64,000 nucleotides of DNA from Owenia fusiformis. Its lineage: Eukaryota; Annelida; Polychaeta; Sabellida; Oweniidae. The stretch is taken from positions 17,187,181 through 17,251,180 of the forward strand of contig CAIIXF020000010.1 of assembly GCA_903813345.2 (NCBI GenBank). Reading direction: 5' to 3'. Numbering within the stretch: position 1 is the first letter of the stretch; each line of letters starts with the position of its first letter. The notes under the pieces were generated by a model. That model was not told where the DNA came from and made no database searches. It saw only the letters and a program-made list of their open reading frames with translations. Positions 1 through 14,700 of this stretch are shown here, piece by piece. The position numbers and the translations under genes are program-made.

Positions 1-424
1 AATTTTATCATTTCCTAATTTTAATTTTTCAAATGACAAGAAATTTCCCATTGGATAACATTATGAAGATAATATGTTCGGCATGGGGCAATAGACAAAT
101 TAAATGATAAGGACAAATTAGCACTTCTGCAGTATATGCATGCCTCTATGTGATCGGGCATCACATAATTCTTGTTATTGCAATTTCAGGAAAATTGATT
201 ACCTGTACCAGTATTTTGAGCTGCTGTTGTGACCCACATTTAAATTTTTATGTCATTAAGACCTGGATGATAAACACGTTAGTCAATAAAACATGTGACA
301 TTCCTTGTCTCACTTGAATTTGAATTTAAGAAACCTAATAGACGCTGAAATAATTTGCAATAAGAAAAATACTGTATGCGTTACATTTAATTCAAAAAGT
401 CAATTTTATAATTCTTACTTGTAG

Positions 425-3400
425 ATCATGCAGGAGGAAGTGAGTGAAACGGAAAATATTCGTAAAAACCTTGCTATTGAGAGGATGATTATCGAAGGCT
501 GTGATATTCTTCTAGATGTAAACCAGACCTTTGTTAGACAAGGTAATTAAGTCACTATGGTAAAGGACAAGAGATTTTTCATATCAATATTTTTATGTCA
601 CCACCACAAGTGATGACAGATTGTTATAGTCTCCAACTTTATTGTGAATGGTGTTCGGTGGCTTAGTATTCAGAGTTTGGCATTCACAGTGATCAAATAC
701 TGACGTTATTTTGATCAAGTACCGGGAATCACTTTTAAATAGAAAATCCACGCTCTCTTGATTTTTTTGTAAAACACGTTTTCTTGAAGAGCAGAATAGA
801 AGTACTTAAAATTATCAGAATTTTCTAATTTTTTCAATGGTGATACTAGGGAGGCTGTATTACTATTAAGATAGATATACTGCATCTGGACACATCATTT
901 CGTACAGTACACTCGTGATCAGCGCTCGTAGCGGTGCTCAAAATTTTGTCACTTTTTGATCACTGTGATTCAGGGTTGGTCATCTGTAATAAATAGCAGA
1001 TGGTACAGTGACATTTTGCAGTGGTTTCATTAGCAGCAGGCAACAGGCGATCTTCAGCGGTTGTTTTCACAAAATTGCCTATTTTAGGGACTTTTCCATG
1101 TTAAATTTATGATTTCCATTAGTTTTGTCTCTTGCTTTTATTTATTTCACCTTTTGTGGGAAGTTGTAGTGAAACCCCTGATAATGCCAATACTTAATTT
1201 TATGTTGCCACCACTAAGAAATGGTGACATGAAATAGTTATTATCTTTAACAAATGTTACATTTTTGTAATCATTTGCATTAATTACATGGTGGTGACAT
1301 TTAGTCATCGTGTTACTGTTTCTGCATACGTTCATTGGAAATAAATTCAAATAAAATACAAAACTTGACATAGAACAAATATTTATGATGTTTATATGAA
1401 GGTGTCATAAAAGACGTAAAGTGTTCCTTTAATTATTTCACTTTTCATTTTTACTTTTGATGTTTTAATTCCAGGATCCCTTCTACAGGTGCTCATAGAG
1501 AAACCAAAATCTGGGAGAGGTCGGCTCAGTCCCTTCAGTCAGACTTTTAAAGAATCGAAAAAAGAAATTGTGCGTCAAGTTTTCTTATTTACAAACCATT
1601 TGTTAATCACCATGAGAGCAAATAATGGGAGACTACATCTTGCCAAGGTAAGACTTCATTTCATCTTCTTGTATGTTGCCATTATCCCAGTGAATAAAGT
1701 TCAGTGGGTTGAAGCCCGCAATACATACATTAGTCTATATACATGTATGTCTATATGTGCTGGTAATAACTCAAGTTACAATTGTACAATGAAATTCTTC
1801 ATGTATTGTTGGAAGATGTATTAAGTGAATGAGAAATCAGGAATTTTCGTTGACTTGAGATCTGATTTAATCAAGCTCTTTAATAAGCTATGCAAATCGG
1901 AAGTATTCAAAAGCAAGTCATGATATGAATGAATCTAGGGCTCTAGACATCATCCACTCTGTTTCATCCTTCTTCACACTAAATTCAATATACATTGTGT
2001 AATCCAATGCATGGAGGATTACTGGATGAGCTCAGACCAATTTTTAGCTTACGGTATTGCATTTTTCGAATTATGTTAACTATATGTAGTATATAATTTC
2101 TCATTGATTTTGAAAATAATAGGGTCTAGTTTTTCAGCCTCTTCGAATTATTGCCATTTATACCCCCTGGCTACTTTTATGAGGGGGTACTAGAATAAGC
2201 ATTAATAATTTCTGTCATATCCCTCCAATCACATTTATATTTCTAGGGATAATGTATCTATGTATAACTAGTTGCCATGACAAATCTAATCATGATTGGT
2301 CAAGTGGTTGCCATAGCAACACAACCTAAGTGCGAAAAACTGTAAATATTTCAAATAAATCCATCAGTTCTTTAAAAGGTAAATGGCTGCTTATCTCTTC
2401 AGATTGGACCAACTGACATTAAGTTGACTTTAAAAATATATTCAAGGAGTTTTCAATATGACAACATAATAAAAATGATAAGGTAAATGAAATCTACGAC
2501 TCTAGTCCGTAGTCATATTTTGTCACTACCATTCACAATACTCAAAAGTGGGCGTGGCATTTTCAGGTCACAATCCTAAACAACTTCTGTTATGTACCTC
2601 CTATCACATTCATACTTTCAGGGAGTAAGTATATGTATGTAGTTAATTGATACAGCAAGTTTGATCATGTTTGGTGAAATCGTTGCCATAGTCACAACTT
2701 ATGTGCAAAAAGTGCAAACATTTTGATAGATCCACCAACAATGATTTCATATTGCACAGTAAGTTTGAAAACATATTTAGGTCGTTGTTTATAAGTAAGC
2801 ATTGGTGAAATCATCTGTAAGTCAATGTTACCATCTCAAGATTGATTTTTAATGTTACCCTTATAAAAAATTCAACCTTGAAAGTCCGAATTTAAACCGT
2901 TTCCATCAATCATTGAATACCGATTGTTTCAACTACTAAGATCAAAGGAAAAACCATTGTACGGTGATAAGCAATCATTGTGCAACCATTGCGTTCAACC
3001 AAACAAAGTCAACTCTTTTTCAATGACTGCGCAACCATTTCTATACAATCATTGTAATCTGCAACCATTGTAAACTGCAACCATTTCACATTGAAATGTA
3101 AATGGTTGCAATACGTTTTGTTCAATGATTACATAGTTCAAGCACTGCAACCATCCTGAATTGGTATCGTTCCAAAAAAGTAATCATTTTACTTGAATTA
3201 AAATTATCTTTAAGTAAGGATTTGAATCTACCTCTATTCAACAACAGTATATTAGGATATTTTTTCTGCAAGCATACATGTATGTTTATTATAGTAAATT
3301 ACTAAATTCATGTTCATATGTTTCTTTCTCCAGTACGGATTTAGGAATGCGATACCAGACTAGTTTTCCACTCAATGGCATATGATAATTTATGTTCTCT

Positions 3401-6400
3401 GTCATTTACATTATTTACACAATTAAAAGTACCATATCTAGTGTTTATTTCCCGTTATCTGATATTGCCAAAATAATGTATTTTTAATGTTAATTATGAA
3501 AAGAATTGAGCAAAATTCCAATTTGGTTAAGAAATTGACCAAGGAAAATCTTAAGATTTCCTTTAAACTTAACAAAATCACAAGATGAGACCCCATTGTT
3601 TTTGTTCATGATTAGACTGATATACATGTATGATCAAAAGAAGCAGGGTATGATGTACAAAATAATACAAACATGTAATCACAAGTTGATTGCTTTATTT
3701 AGTGAAATTTTTTTTATAGTAATAATGCATTCAGCCACCAAAGACTTAATTTTCACAGTTTCAATGGAAAACATCTGAATTAATAATTTCAGTAAAATTT
3801 TGTCTAGTTAGATGGTTTAGACAGTCCAGTAGTCAGCCCCCCAGCAAAATGGGTCTTCAAATGTATCCATGTGTAGTTAACACCAAATATCAAGAGTATG
3901 ACTCACTAAAATTTCAAAATACAAACAAGAGGACTATTTTGATATTGACTGTATATTATGTGTGAAACACATTATTCACAACAGATTTAATTACCATGTT
4001 CTTTCTTGGCAAATATTTTTTATAACAATGCTCAACACAACAATACCTACTACATATTGATATTCTCATGGATTTAAGAAAATCAAAATGCTTGAACAGC
4101 CAATTAAAACGGTTGAACAGCTAATTAAAACGGTTGAACAGCTAATTAAAACGGTTGAACGGCTAATTAAAATGCTTGACCAGAAAAAGGGTTCATAGTC
4201 CTAGTTTCTGTTATATCTATTTTCATCTTGTGTTATACTATATATTTATTTTAATTATCTATTTCATGCAGAGGGGGGGAGTTAAAATTTAAAAAGTGTT
4301 TTCAGATTTTTGAGGGTTTATTTGTTTATTCAATTACTTCAATAAGTGCTGAGAAATCTCAAATAGCAAATATATGAAACTGCAAATAATATTTTCAGAA
4401 TTTTTTATTTAGTTTGTTTTACCATAGGCATTCAATAGATTGGAAGTCCATGGTTTTACTTTATTCACTAGGGCAGAGCATTTGTACTGAAAAGTGTTTT
4501 CAGTTTAAATGATATGTGTTGATGATTAAAAAATAAAAACCAAAAACAGGGCTTATTTTTCAAAACTCTAAACTTGGAAAAATCTGGAGGAAAATATGGG
4601 AGATTTTCTTTGGCAAATTATTCTGTGTATGGAATAATTTAAATTACATAGGATGCTTCCTTTATAGCAGACTCTAATCAAACTGATATAATAAGGTTTG
4701 TTTTGCCTTGCCGAATTATTTTTGTTTTGTTTATAGATTAATGGATTAATAAAGTTTCTTTAGACACATCCTTCAAAGCAGACTCTAATCAAACTAGATA
4801 GACTGAGTCTAACTGTAATCAGAGTTTTTTAAGTTTTGCTTATCGACTTAATTATTTAAAACACATCCTGTAATGTCTGATTGCATTTTCTCTATCAAAT
4901 CAAAAATATCAAATCAAAACAGATTATTTTCCCATTGAAGGATTTCTTCCTTCCAGACACATCTTCCTTCCTTTATAATTGCGATGATTGCAAGGTGAAG
5001 TGTAAAATCCAAGACTTGACCCAATCAAAATTTTTTTCAAATGATTTTGCAATAACTTAAAAAGTAGTGAAGTGATTTTGTAAAAATGATAGTCATGACA
5101 GCTAGGGGGATTTGCTATGCCTAAGCATTGCTGTTATCTAGATAATATACATGTGAGTTAGACAATCACCATCCTTCAAAGTTAGATGAAAATTGGTTCA
5201 ATATATTTTCATTCACAAGACAAGTTTACTTAACTATTTCAATACTTTAAATATCTTTTTGATCAAACCATTTAAATTCTGACATGTACAGTATGCATGA
5301 AATACACACATTTGAGATATATTTTTTAAAGAGCAAGATAATTATTTTATGTTGTATTGAGATAAAATTGCCATAGTTTTAAAGGGTTGCATTCGATTGA
5401 AACGGTTGCAAGAAATGCAACCAAAATTGTCAAGCGTTTACAATGGTTACATATGATTGAAACATTTCAATGAGTTTACAACCAAAATTGTAATGGTTGC
5501 ATCGTAACGGTTGGCATGGTTGCATAAATGATCGAATCATTGATTGTACAATGATTGTGCAACGGTTTAAATTCGGACTTTCAAGGTTGAATTTTTTATA
5601 AGGGTAACAACTGTGTATAGTGGGCGTGGTACATTCAGGTAACAAAAACCAACCATCTTATTTAATAAGGCACTATTAGTATCAACTATATCAACACAGT
5701 TAACACGTGTACATATAAGATATTCCATTTAGGTAAGTTAGGACACAATTGATAAAATGATTGATTTTTCAAAACTTTATTGCTGTAATGATGTCAACAT
5801 CCATAATCTAAGAATTCATGTTATTAACTAAATAAGATGTAAAAATAATTTATTTTTTGTATCAAATTTAGCAATTATGACTAACAAAACGTTAATAACG
5901 TTTCTTTTTCATATTGAACGTTTAAAAGTATTTATATACCTACTAATAAATGGAAAATGCTAATTATATTCACTAACATATTACTGTGTTTGTTTATTGA
6001 TGAATTTTTACAAATTGTATAGAAGCACCCATAGGTGACATAGCAGATTGAGGTTATTGCAGATCTTATTGAAGTGCTGAAAGGTGCAGGTTAGTGATGT
6101 TGATAGGTGCAGGTAAGTGATTAAACCAATACCAAAGTCATCCTCCATACTATCTATTCTGCTCGACACTCTGATAAACCACTAGTTGTTCGTTCTGTTG
6201 ATACAGATGTTTTCCTACTCCTAATGAAATATTTGAGTCACATAAAACATAAATTACTGATGGATGTTGGAACAAGTGACAAAAAGCGAATTCTAGATAT
6301 ACATGCAATTGCAGCATCCCTTTCATCTGACCTCTGTGAGGCCCTTCCAGGATTCCATGCATTTACTGGTTGTGATTCAACCAGTGCCTTTGTTTGCAAA

Positions 6401-8589
6401 GACAAACTCCTACCGCCGCGCGTTCTCTGATTGAGAAAGTATTCCTGCACCTGTTCATTTCTCTAGGAACAACTTTAGAGTTAACCAAAGAACAGATGGG
6501 TAAGCTTGAACATTTCGTATGTCTTATGTATGGCAAAAAAACTAAGCTAAGGAATATTAACAAGTTACGTTGTTCTCTGTTCCAACAGCAGTACACCCCC
6601 AAATCAAATGTGACAATATCATATGAAGGGACACACTTATCCCTCTTGCCACCATGCAAAGATTCCCTAATGCAACATGCACGTCGTGAAAACTACCAAA
6701 CCTACATATGGAAGAGTGCTCATATAGCAAAACCAGATATTGAAAATCCCAATGCTCATGGGTGGAAGGAGACCAACGAAGGGCTGCAACCTAGTTGGTC
6801 ATCTCAGCCCATTATACCAAATGAGCTGATTGACAAACTTGCTGATCAGATTGCTGCTGAAGCACTTGGTAAAGCAAATGAGAACATCAATGATGCTGAT
6901 GTATTAAGTGAGTGAACTGATTTCTTTGCAGTCTATTAAATTAGTAGTTGCTTATGTTGAAGGCTTTGAGTACAGAAGTCTAAATAACTGACATATGATG
7001 AAACATGTCATTAAGTTACTCGTTCAGTTACCTTTAGATATTAATATGTAGTTAAGATAATCAGTTAAGGACATAATGTTGTAAATGTAGTGTAGGCATT
7101 AGAACTGGATTTGGAAGAAAAGCAGTGAACAATGCAAAAATTAATCCAAATGAACTACATGTATATATCTATAAATCAATACTTACAGTACACAAGCCAA
7201 AAATAGTATATTAACAAAGCCATTCATTTATGTTACCATAGCAATCTTTTACCATTAACTTATTATTCGAATCATGTTGTTTTATAGAAAAAACAACTTT
7301 ATTTTGATTGGTTTAAGAGATTAGTAGTAATTTACTTGTCATTTTGAAATAACTACATTTTTTGCATATAAGATGTGTTGCCATAGCAACCATTTTACCA
7401 AACATGATCAAACTTGCTGTATCAATTAACTATATACACATACATACTCCCTGAAAGTATGAATGTGATAGCAAGTACATAACAGAAGTTACTTAGGATT
7501 GTTACCTGAAAGTGCCACGCCCACTTTTGAGTATTATGAATGGTAGTGACAAAACATGACTACGGACTAGAGTCGTTGATTTCATTTACCTTATCATTTT
7601 TATTATGTTGTCCTATTGAAAACTCCTTAAATATGTTTTTAAAGTCAACTTTATGTCAGTTGGTCCAATCTGAAGAGATAAGCAGCCATTTACCTTTTAA
7701 AGAAATTATGGATTTATTTGAAATATTTCCAGTTTTTCGCACTTAAGTTGTGTTGCCATGGCAACCACTTGACCAATCATGATTAGATTTGTCATGGCAA
7801 CTAGTTATACATAGATACATGATCCCTAGAAATATAAATGTGATTGGAGGGATATGACAGAAATTATTAATGCTTATTCTAGTACCCCCTCATAAAAGTA
7901 GCCAGGGGGTATAAATGGCAATAATTCGAAGAGGCTGAAAAACTAGACCCTATTATTTTCAAAATCAATGAGAAATGATATACTACATATAATTAACATA
8001 ATTCGAAAAATGCAATACCGTAAGCCAAAATTTGGTCTGAGCTCATCCAGTAGATGATGCCTCCACAGTGAATGATGTCTGGATGCCTACATTTGGAGAT
8101 TCAGTTACAAGTTAAGTGCAATCACAATTAAAGTGAAGTCACTTATTTAAAACGGACATATTGTTTGAGGTTGAGGTTTTGATTATGTCAAAACCAAATT
8201 GATTATGTTCTTATGGGATAATGCTTTGTTGACATGACCCCCTATTCATGGATGTTTTATGAATTTCAGCATCATGGGAAGATCCCTCTGACAGACTGCA
8301 CATTAGTAGAGGATTCAAATTCTGACATTTTCTTCTTTGAGGATGAAAGTAAGTGACCTTTTCAAGATCTCAATTTTTTAACACGATCAACTTGTTAGAT
8401 GACCCTTACATCTAGCCGTTGTCCAATCAGACAGTTTACTTAAAAATATGCATGTCTTATTTTATATGGTACATGTAATATAGATCAATCCAGTAAATTA
8501 TGCCACTTATTGGTTATGATGTCCTTTTTATTAGCTCACATGGTGAGCTTTTGCAATCGCTCACTTGTCCGTCTGTCTGTCCGTCTGTC

Positions 8590-8621
<32 letters not shown>

Positions 8622-11600
8622 AACAATAGTGGCACGTTTTAAAACCTCTGTCGATAGGATTCCTGTTTTAAGTTATTTCTGTTCAACATCAATACAGAAA
8701 ACTCCCCTATGACTCCTGGTTCAAAAGCTCGCCTATTTTCAAAATGGCCGCCATTTTTGTCTCGCGAAATTCACTTTTGACTGGCACGTTTTAAAACCTC
8801 TGTCGATAGGATTCCTGTTTTAAGTTATTTCTGTTCAACATCAATACAGAAAACTCCCCTATGACTCCTGGTTCAAAAGCTCGCCTATTTTCAAAATGGC
8901 CGCCATTTTTGTCTCGCGAAATTCACTTTTGACCCATTTCCTAGCTTTACAAATAATTTCAGGTGTCCTACATTGTAAAAATCTGTGTCAATGTAAAGAG
9001 TAGATATATGAAATAATTTTGTTACAAAAAATCAGCGAAAAATTATATCTATTTTTTTCTTTTTAGCCATTTTAGTTAACATTGATTTGTCCATCTGACT
9101 TGTGAAATCCACTTTTCCGTCAACAACAGTGGCACGTTTTAAAACCTCTGTCGATAAGATTCCTGTTTTAAGTTATTTCTGTTCAACATCAATACAGAAA
9201 ACTCCCCTATGACTCCTGGCTCAAAAGCTCGCCTATTTTCAAAATGGCCGTCATTTTTGTCTCGCGAAATTCACTTTTGACCTATTTCCTAGCTTTACAA
9301 ATAATTTCAAGTGTCCTACATTGTAAAATCCATGTCAATGTAAAGAGTAGATGTATGAAATAATTTTGTTACGAAAAATCAGCAAAAAATTATATCCATT
9401 TTTTTTAGTTTCAGCCATTTTAGTTAACATTGATTTGTCCATCTGTCTTGCAAAATCCACTTTTGGACCATTTGCCTTAAACCCTCTGTCGATAGGATTC
9501 CTGTTTTAAGTTAATTTTGTTCAACATCAATACAAAAAACTCTCCTATGACTCTTGGTTCAAAAGCTCGCCTATTTTCAAAATGGTCACCATTCTTGTCT
9601 CGCGAAATTCACTTTTGGCCCATTTCCTAGCTTTACAAATAATTTCAGCAGTCCTGCATTGTAAAAAGCTAGTCACTGTAAAGAGTAGTTGTATGAAAAA
9701 ATTTTGTTACAAAAAATCGGCAAAATATTATATCAGTTTTTTTTATTTTCAGCCATTTTAGTTAACATTGATTCGTCTGTCTGTCTCTCAGTCAGTCCAA
9801 AAAAGTGGCAAGTTTTAAACCTCTGTCAACACTTTTTAAATCCTCTGTAGATAGGATTCCCGAAAAAATAATTTTGTTCAACATCAATAAAGAAAAAAAA
9901 ACTGTGACTCCTGCTTCAAAATCTCGCCTAATTTCAAAATGGCCACCATTTTTGTCTCGGGAAATTCACTTTTGGCCCATTTCCTAGCTTTACAAATAAG
10001 TTCAGGTGTCCTGCATTGTAAAAAGCCATGTCTTTGTAAAGAGTAGTTGTATGAAATAATTTTGTCACAAAAAATCTGCAAAAAATTATACCCGTCTTTT
10101 TTTTTCACTTTTGAGCAACACCATGTGAGCCCTGTACCCATGGTACTAATTTTTACAGTTTTAAGACAGAATAGAATGAGATATTCCGTTATGTCAAACT
10201 CAAATAGATTCAATTTACTTTGTCAACATTGTAGCTTTCAAAGTACAACTTCATAAATCTAGCTAATATATTCAAGATTCTTTGGTTCTTCAAAAGAGAT
10301 CAGTCAATTCACTTAATCTGCATTTCTGCTGCAAAGTACAACATCATAGATTTAGCCAATATACTCAAGATTCTTTGGTTCTTCAAAAGAGATCAGTCAA
10401 TTCACTCAATCAACATTTCTGCTGCAAAGTACAACATCATAGATTTAGCCAATATACTCAAGATTCTTTGGTTCTTCAAAAGAGATCAGTCAATTCACTC
10501 AATCAACATTTCTGCTGCAAAGTACAACTTCATAAAGCTAGCCAATATACTCAAGATTCTTTGGTTCATCAAAAGAGATCAGTCAACTCACTTAATCAAC
10601 ATTTCTGCTGCAAAGTACAACTTCATAAAGCTAGCCAATATACTCAAGATTCTTTGTTTCATCAAAAGAGATCAGTCAACTCACTTAATCAACATTTCTG
10701 CTGCAAAGTACAACTTCATAAAGCTAGCCAATATACTCAAGATTCTTTGTTTCATCAAAAGAGATCAGTCAACTCACTTAATCAACATTTCTGCTGCAAA
10801 GTACAACATCATAAATTTAGCCAATTAGGGTTTATTAGAAATATATAAGCACTAGTGCCAAAGGGAAAAGACCAAAAGTTGTAATGGAACTTAGCAAGAA
10901 AAGCAAACTCTAAGTGCATACCAGTCAAGAAAAACAAACCCCATATAGCCCAAAACCATGATCTAATGTGAAAAAAAAGCCATTTTGTGTTTCTTCCAGT
11001 CCCATGTGCAACAGTTGAATCAGCGGGCACCAGTCAGGCTGCCCCCTCTAGTCAACCACTCCTCACAGCCGAGGCCTGTGAACAGAGACAGCAACCCAAA
11101 CTCAATTACCAGGGCTTGGACTTTAGAATCATGGTAGATTCTAAGAGCGGGCCTCCCACCACTATTATTCTGGTCGCCTCAACATTACAGGAGAAAGCTG
11201 CTTGGTGCAGTGACGTCAGTCAGGTAGGAATGGGTTGCATGCAAAACATTAACTAATCTTTATTATGTCACCACCAGAAGTGGTTACATATTGTTATAGT
11301 GTCCAACTTTTTTGTGGATGCTGCTCGGTGGTTGGCATTCGGTATCTGTAACAAATGGTAGGAAGTGATATTTTGCATGTTAATGCCTTGTTTATCGTGT
11401 AGCAGCATTTCTCAGTGGACAGGTCCTGTACATGGAGAAATAAAATTACAGCTTTTTTTGTTTGGACCGAAAATGTGGCAGATGACTGAAATTGTTGTAA
11501 CCTAGATAAAACCTACCAACTGCCAAAGTAATTTTATAAAATAGATGTTATAAAATCCCTTCAACATTGAACCTGGTGTCCAAATATTATATATTAAATG

Positions 11601-11708
11601 ATTTCTTGAATTTATTTATTTCCAGTGTATTGAAAGTTTACACTATAGTGATTTGCTCAACAGCTCAATGAGTGACACATCATCTGTAACCATGCCACAA
11701 TCAGTCAG
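425..11708 (+). CDS. RASGRF: RasGRF exons for end of DH and second PH domain
   Basis: Five exons (425-542, 1475-1647, 8270-8348, 11000-11223, 11626-11708). The first encodes the block with [12 protein letters not shown] and GCDILLD that marks the DH-to-PH junction in RasGRF proteins. The second has the PH strands around [12 protein letters not shown], the third [13 protein letters not shown], and the fourth the strand [12 protein letters not shown] followed by [16 protein letters not shown], the PH C-terminal helix. Phases run 1, 0, 1, 0, 2. The 79-nt exon at 8270 is isolated between two large transposon-filled introns (1648-8269 and 8349-10999), and it is supported mainly by sequence match and phase. 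Confidence 0.9.
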
Positions 11709-14700
11709 GTAAGAACCAATCAAATGATGCCATGATATTCACTCCTGTCATTCACTTCATATATTTTTCTTTGACGTGATACGTTCTCTCTCATTAGCTC
11801 TAAAACAAAGTGAATTTGTATATTGATTATTGAACATATTCCTGTATAGAATCATAAGGAATTTATACATTTTGCAGATCATAAAGGAAATATTTACTCA
11901 TTGTGAACCACATGGAAAATATTAATTGTGATGAATCATCGGGGAATTATCAACATTTTGAATATTTGAGAAATGTAAATCATAGGACAATATGAGACAA
12001 AGTCTACATATTTCAACCAGTGGTTACATATACTGTATACACTGAATATATATACAGTAAAACCTGTGTAAGTGGAACACCCTCTATAAAGTGTTCCACT
12101 AATGGAGGTGTTCCACCTACAGAGGTGTTCCACTTACAGGTTTTACTGTTTTTCAAGTACATTGGTAAAATATGTAGGTCAATCATTCATCTACAATACA
12201 TATTGGTACATAATTGTTCCACCCATTGTGACCATCTAGAAAATATTGTAAACCATTGATAGATATAATGGGAGTAAGTACAGTGTAGACCAACCCCTTT
12301 AGTATCCATATATCTAGTACTATGTAGAGTGCACATTGCTTATAGGTCCTCATGTTTGAACTTATCCTATACCTTATGATGGTTATAAAGCATCTGTTTT
12401 CAAGAGTCATTGGATTGTTTTCAAGTGTCACTGGATTCTATCAATTCTTTTTTTACTAAGCAGAGTCCAGAGAAGAGTCGATGAATTAAAGAAATTGAAG
12501 TAAGAATCATATGCAATCATCAAATTCTTGATTTTCAAAGGTCGGATTGGATTGGATAATATTTGAGTTTCAAAACAGTAAATTTCCAGATCGGTCATTT
12601 CTAGTTCTCATATCAGTGAACTAGAAATTGAAGATATTTTGATTTGCATTGGCATGGCAGTTAACTGAACTTTTAAATAAATGCATGAGAATTTATCAAC
12701 TTTGAGCATGTCTGAATAAAATGTTATTCAATATATTCTTGGCTTTCATTGAATGAATTGAATGTTAATGAAAATATTCTTAGCTTCCATTGAATGTTTT
12801 GAATGTTATTGAATATATTCTTGGCTTTAATTGAATGAATTGAATGTTATTGAATATATTCTTGGCTTTCATTGAATGAATTGAATGTTATTGAATATAT
12901 TCTTGGCTTTAATTGAATGTTAATGAAAATATTCTTAGCTTCCATTGAATGTTTTGATTCTTAATGAATATATTCTTAGCTTCCACATGTAATATAGTTG
13001 CAAAATACCAAATATGATTGTTTGAATAAATCAAAATAAAAATTGTGTTGGTAAATTGGTGCTTTAAATGATCAGTATTACAGTATGCACTTGAACTTGC
13101 ATGTTATGTGAATTATATCTCAAAAATTGATTTATTTTGAGATATAATTCTAATTTAGCAACTATCCACAGTCATTTGCTGATCCTTCTTTTCTGTATTG
13201 CCTCATTTCAGTATTATACAGTAGTTACTATATTGAACACTAAAGGGTTGTGTAGGTACATGTAGTCAGATAGTAGATAAAGCTAGATTTAAAGAGACAT
13301 ATTCTGTAGTTTTCTATTTGATATTAGAATGAGGGTCCTTAAGGGTTGTAGGCATGATCTTGCTTGGACAGGTTTAGAAATTTTGGAATCATTATTAAAT
13401 AGCTTGTCGTAAAGCTGTAGTTTAGAGAGAATGCAGAGGGGAGGGGGGAGAGGGTGAGAGGGGAGAGGGGTGAAGGGAGCAAACCAACAACTAGATGCAT
13501 CACTAAAAATATGTTATGTAAAATAAATTCACAGTCGAGTTGAAATATGACATGTTGATGAGGTAATCAGACTATAGAAGGATACCCTGACTGTGCTTTT
13601 TCTCACTTTCAGCTACTCACGTTAAATCTTGTGCCCCGTGATTGTTATACATATTGTGCTCTGACGTGTTTCTATTCCTCTTTCCTGTCAGGTATATCGC
13701 AAGTACAGAAATATGGTGAGTTTTCTCCACTGTGGGGTTGTCTCAAAAAGTGTTGCTCTAAATTCTACACTTAATCTTTGTAATTTACTGCTGGGTTACC
13801 CATTCACCCGCTCTTCTTAATAAACCATATTTTTGGAACGTTTTTGGGGTATTTAAAAAATACAAGTAATGGCCAATCCATTAAACAAATTTGATTATGT
13901 GTTAAATTTATCGGGAAGCATATGAGGCAACCCCTTAACTATATGCATAGACATCATAAATATTCACAGAGTAAAATTATATGATGCTGAAGTAATTATT
14001 TTGAACAATGTTTAACAATTATTTCCCAAGTGAAAATATTGCAGAAAATTAGTCTGTGGATATTTAGCGTGTGAAATGCATTTTATTCTAAATCTATTTG
14101 ACGAACCATTTCTAAGTTTCAATCTAATTCGCAAACAGTGATATCTGAAATATATGCTGAGCAACAAAATTGTTACTTATAAATGGCATTCTCTGAGGTT
14201 TTGGAAAGTCTTTCTTAATGCAGCTAAAAATGTACATGAATATTGTATATTATCTGAAAGTATGTCCTTAATTGCTTGTTATCGTACTTAAAAAGGCACG
14301 ATATTGTTGTCAGCTTCGCGGGTGTAAGTGGGTAGGTGGGTGATGGCATCTCATTTTTCTTATCTGCGCTTGTCCAGACAAAATCCTTGACGGATTGACT
14401 TGAAAATATCAGGGATGTTTTGAGTACAACAATCTAGAATCTAATATAGTTTTTTAGGCATGCTGGGTAAACTTTAAAGCAGCCGTTCTATTTTTTATGT
14501 ACGATATTGTTCACCTTGTGCCTTGTTGATATCTCAACACTTCAATAGTAGTATACTCTTGGAATTTTACCTCTGATTTATTAAACACAAATGCATGGCA
14601 CATATCAGCCTTGCTTAAGCTGGTACTTTTATGTCACCATCACTAGTTGTGACATATTGTTATAGTCTCCAACTTTTTTATGGAAAGTGTTCGGTGTCTG

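Larger units (their letters stand above)
1945..8080. mobile_element. Large DNA transposon with long compound inverted arms
   Basis: About 6.1 kb filling the RasGRF intron 1648-8269. The left arm (about 2020-2830) is the inverse of the right arm (about 7320-8055): for example ACTGGATGAGCTCAGACC (left) against GGTCTGAGCTCATCCAGT (right), and CCCCCTGGCTACTTTTAT against ATAAAAGTAGCCAGGGGG. A weaker outer match (1945-1961 with 8064-8080) suggests the true ends. Each arm contains two diverged direct copies of a block of about 370 bp that carries TTGCCATAGCAAC-like and GATTGG/CAAACATGATCA motifs. The interior holds a decayed protein gene (6125-6915) and a second, nested element (2854-5608). No target-site duplication could be assigned. 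Confidence 0.75.

Noticed and set aside
10282-10848. 188-codon open frame as a gene
   Set aside because: It is the 93-bp tandem array read in one frame, inside a RasGRF intron.
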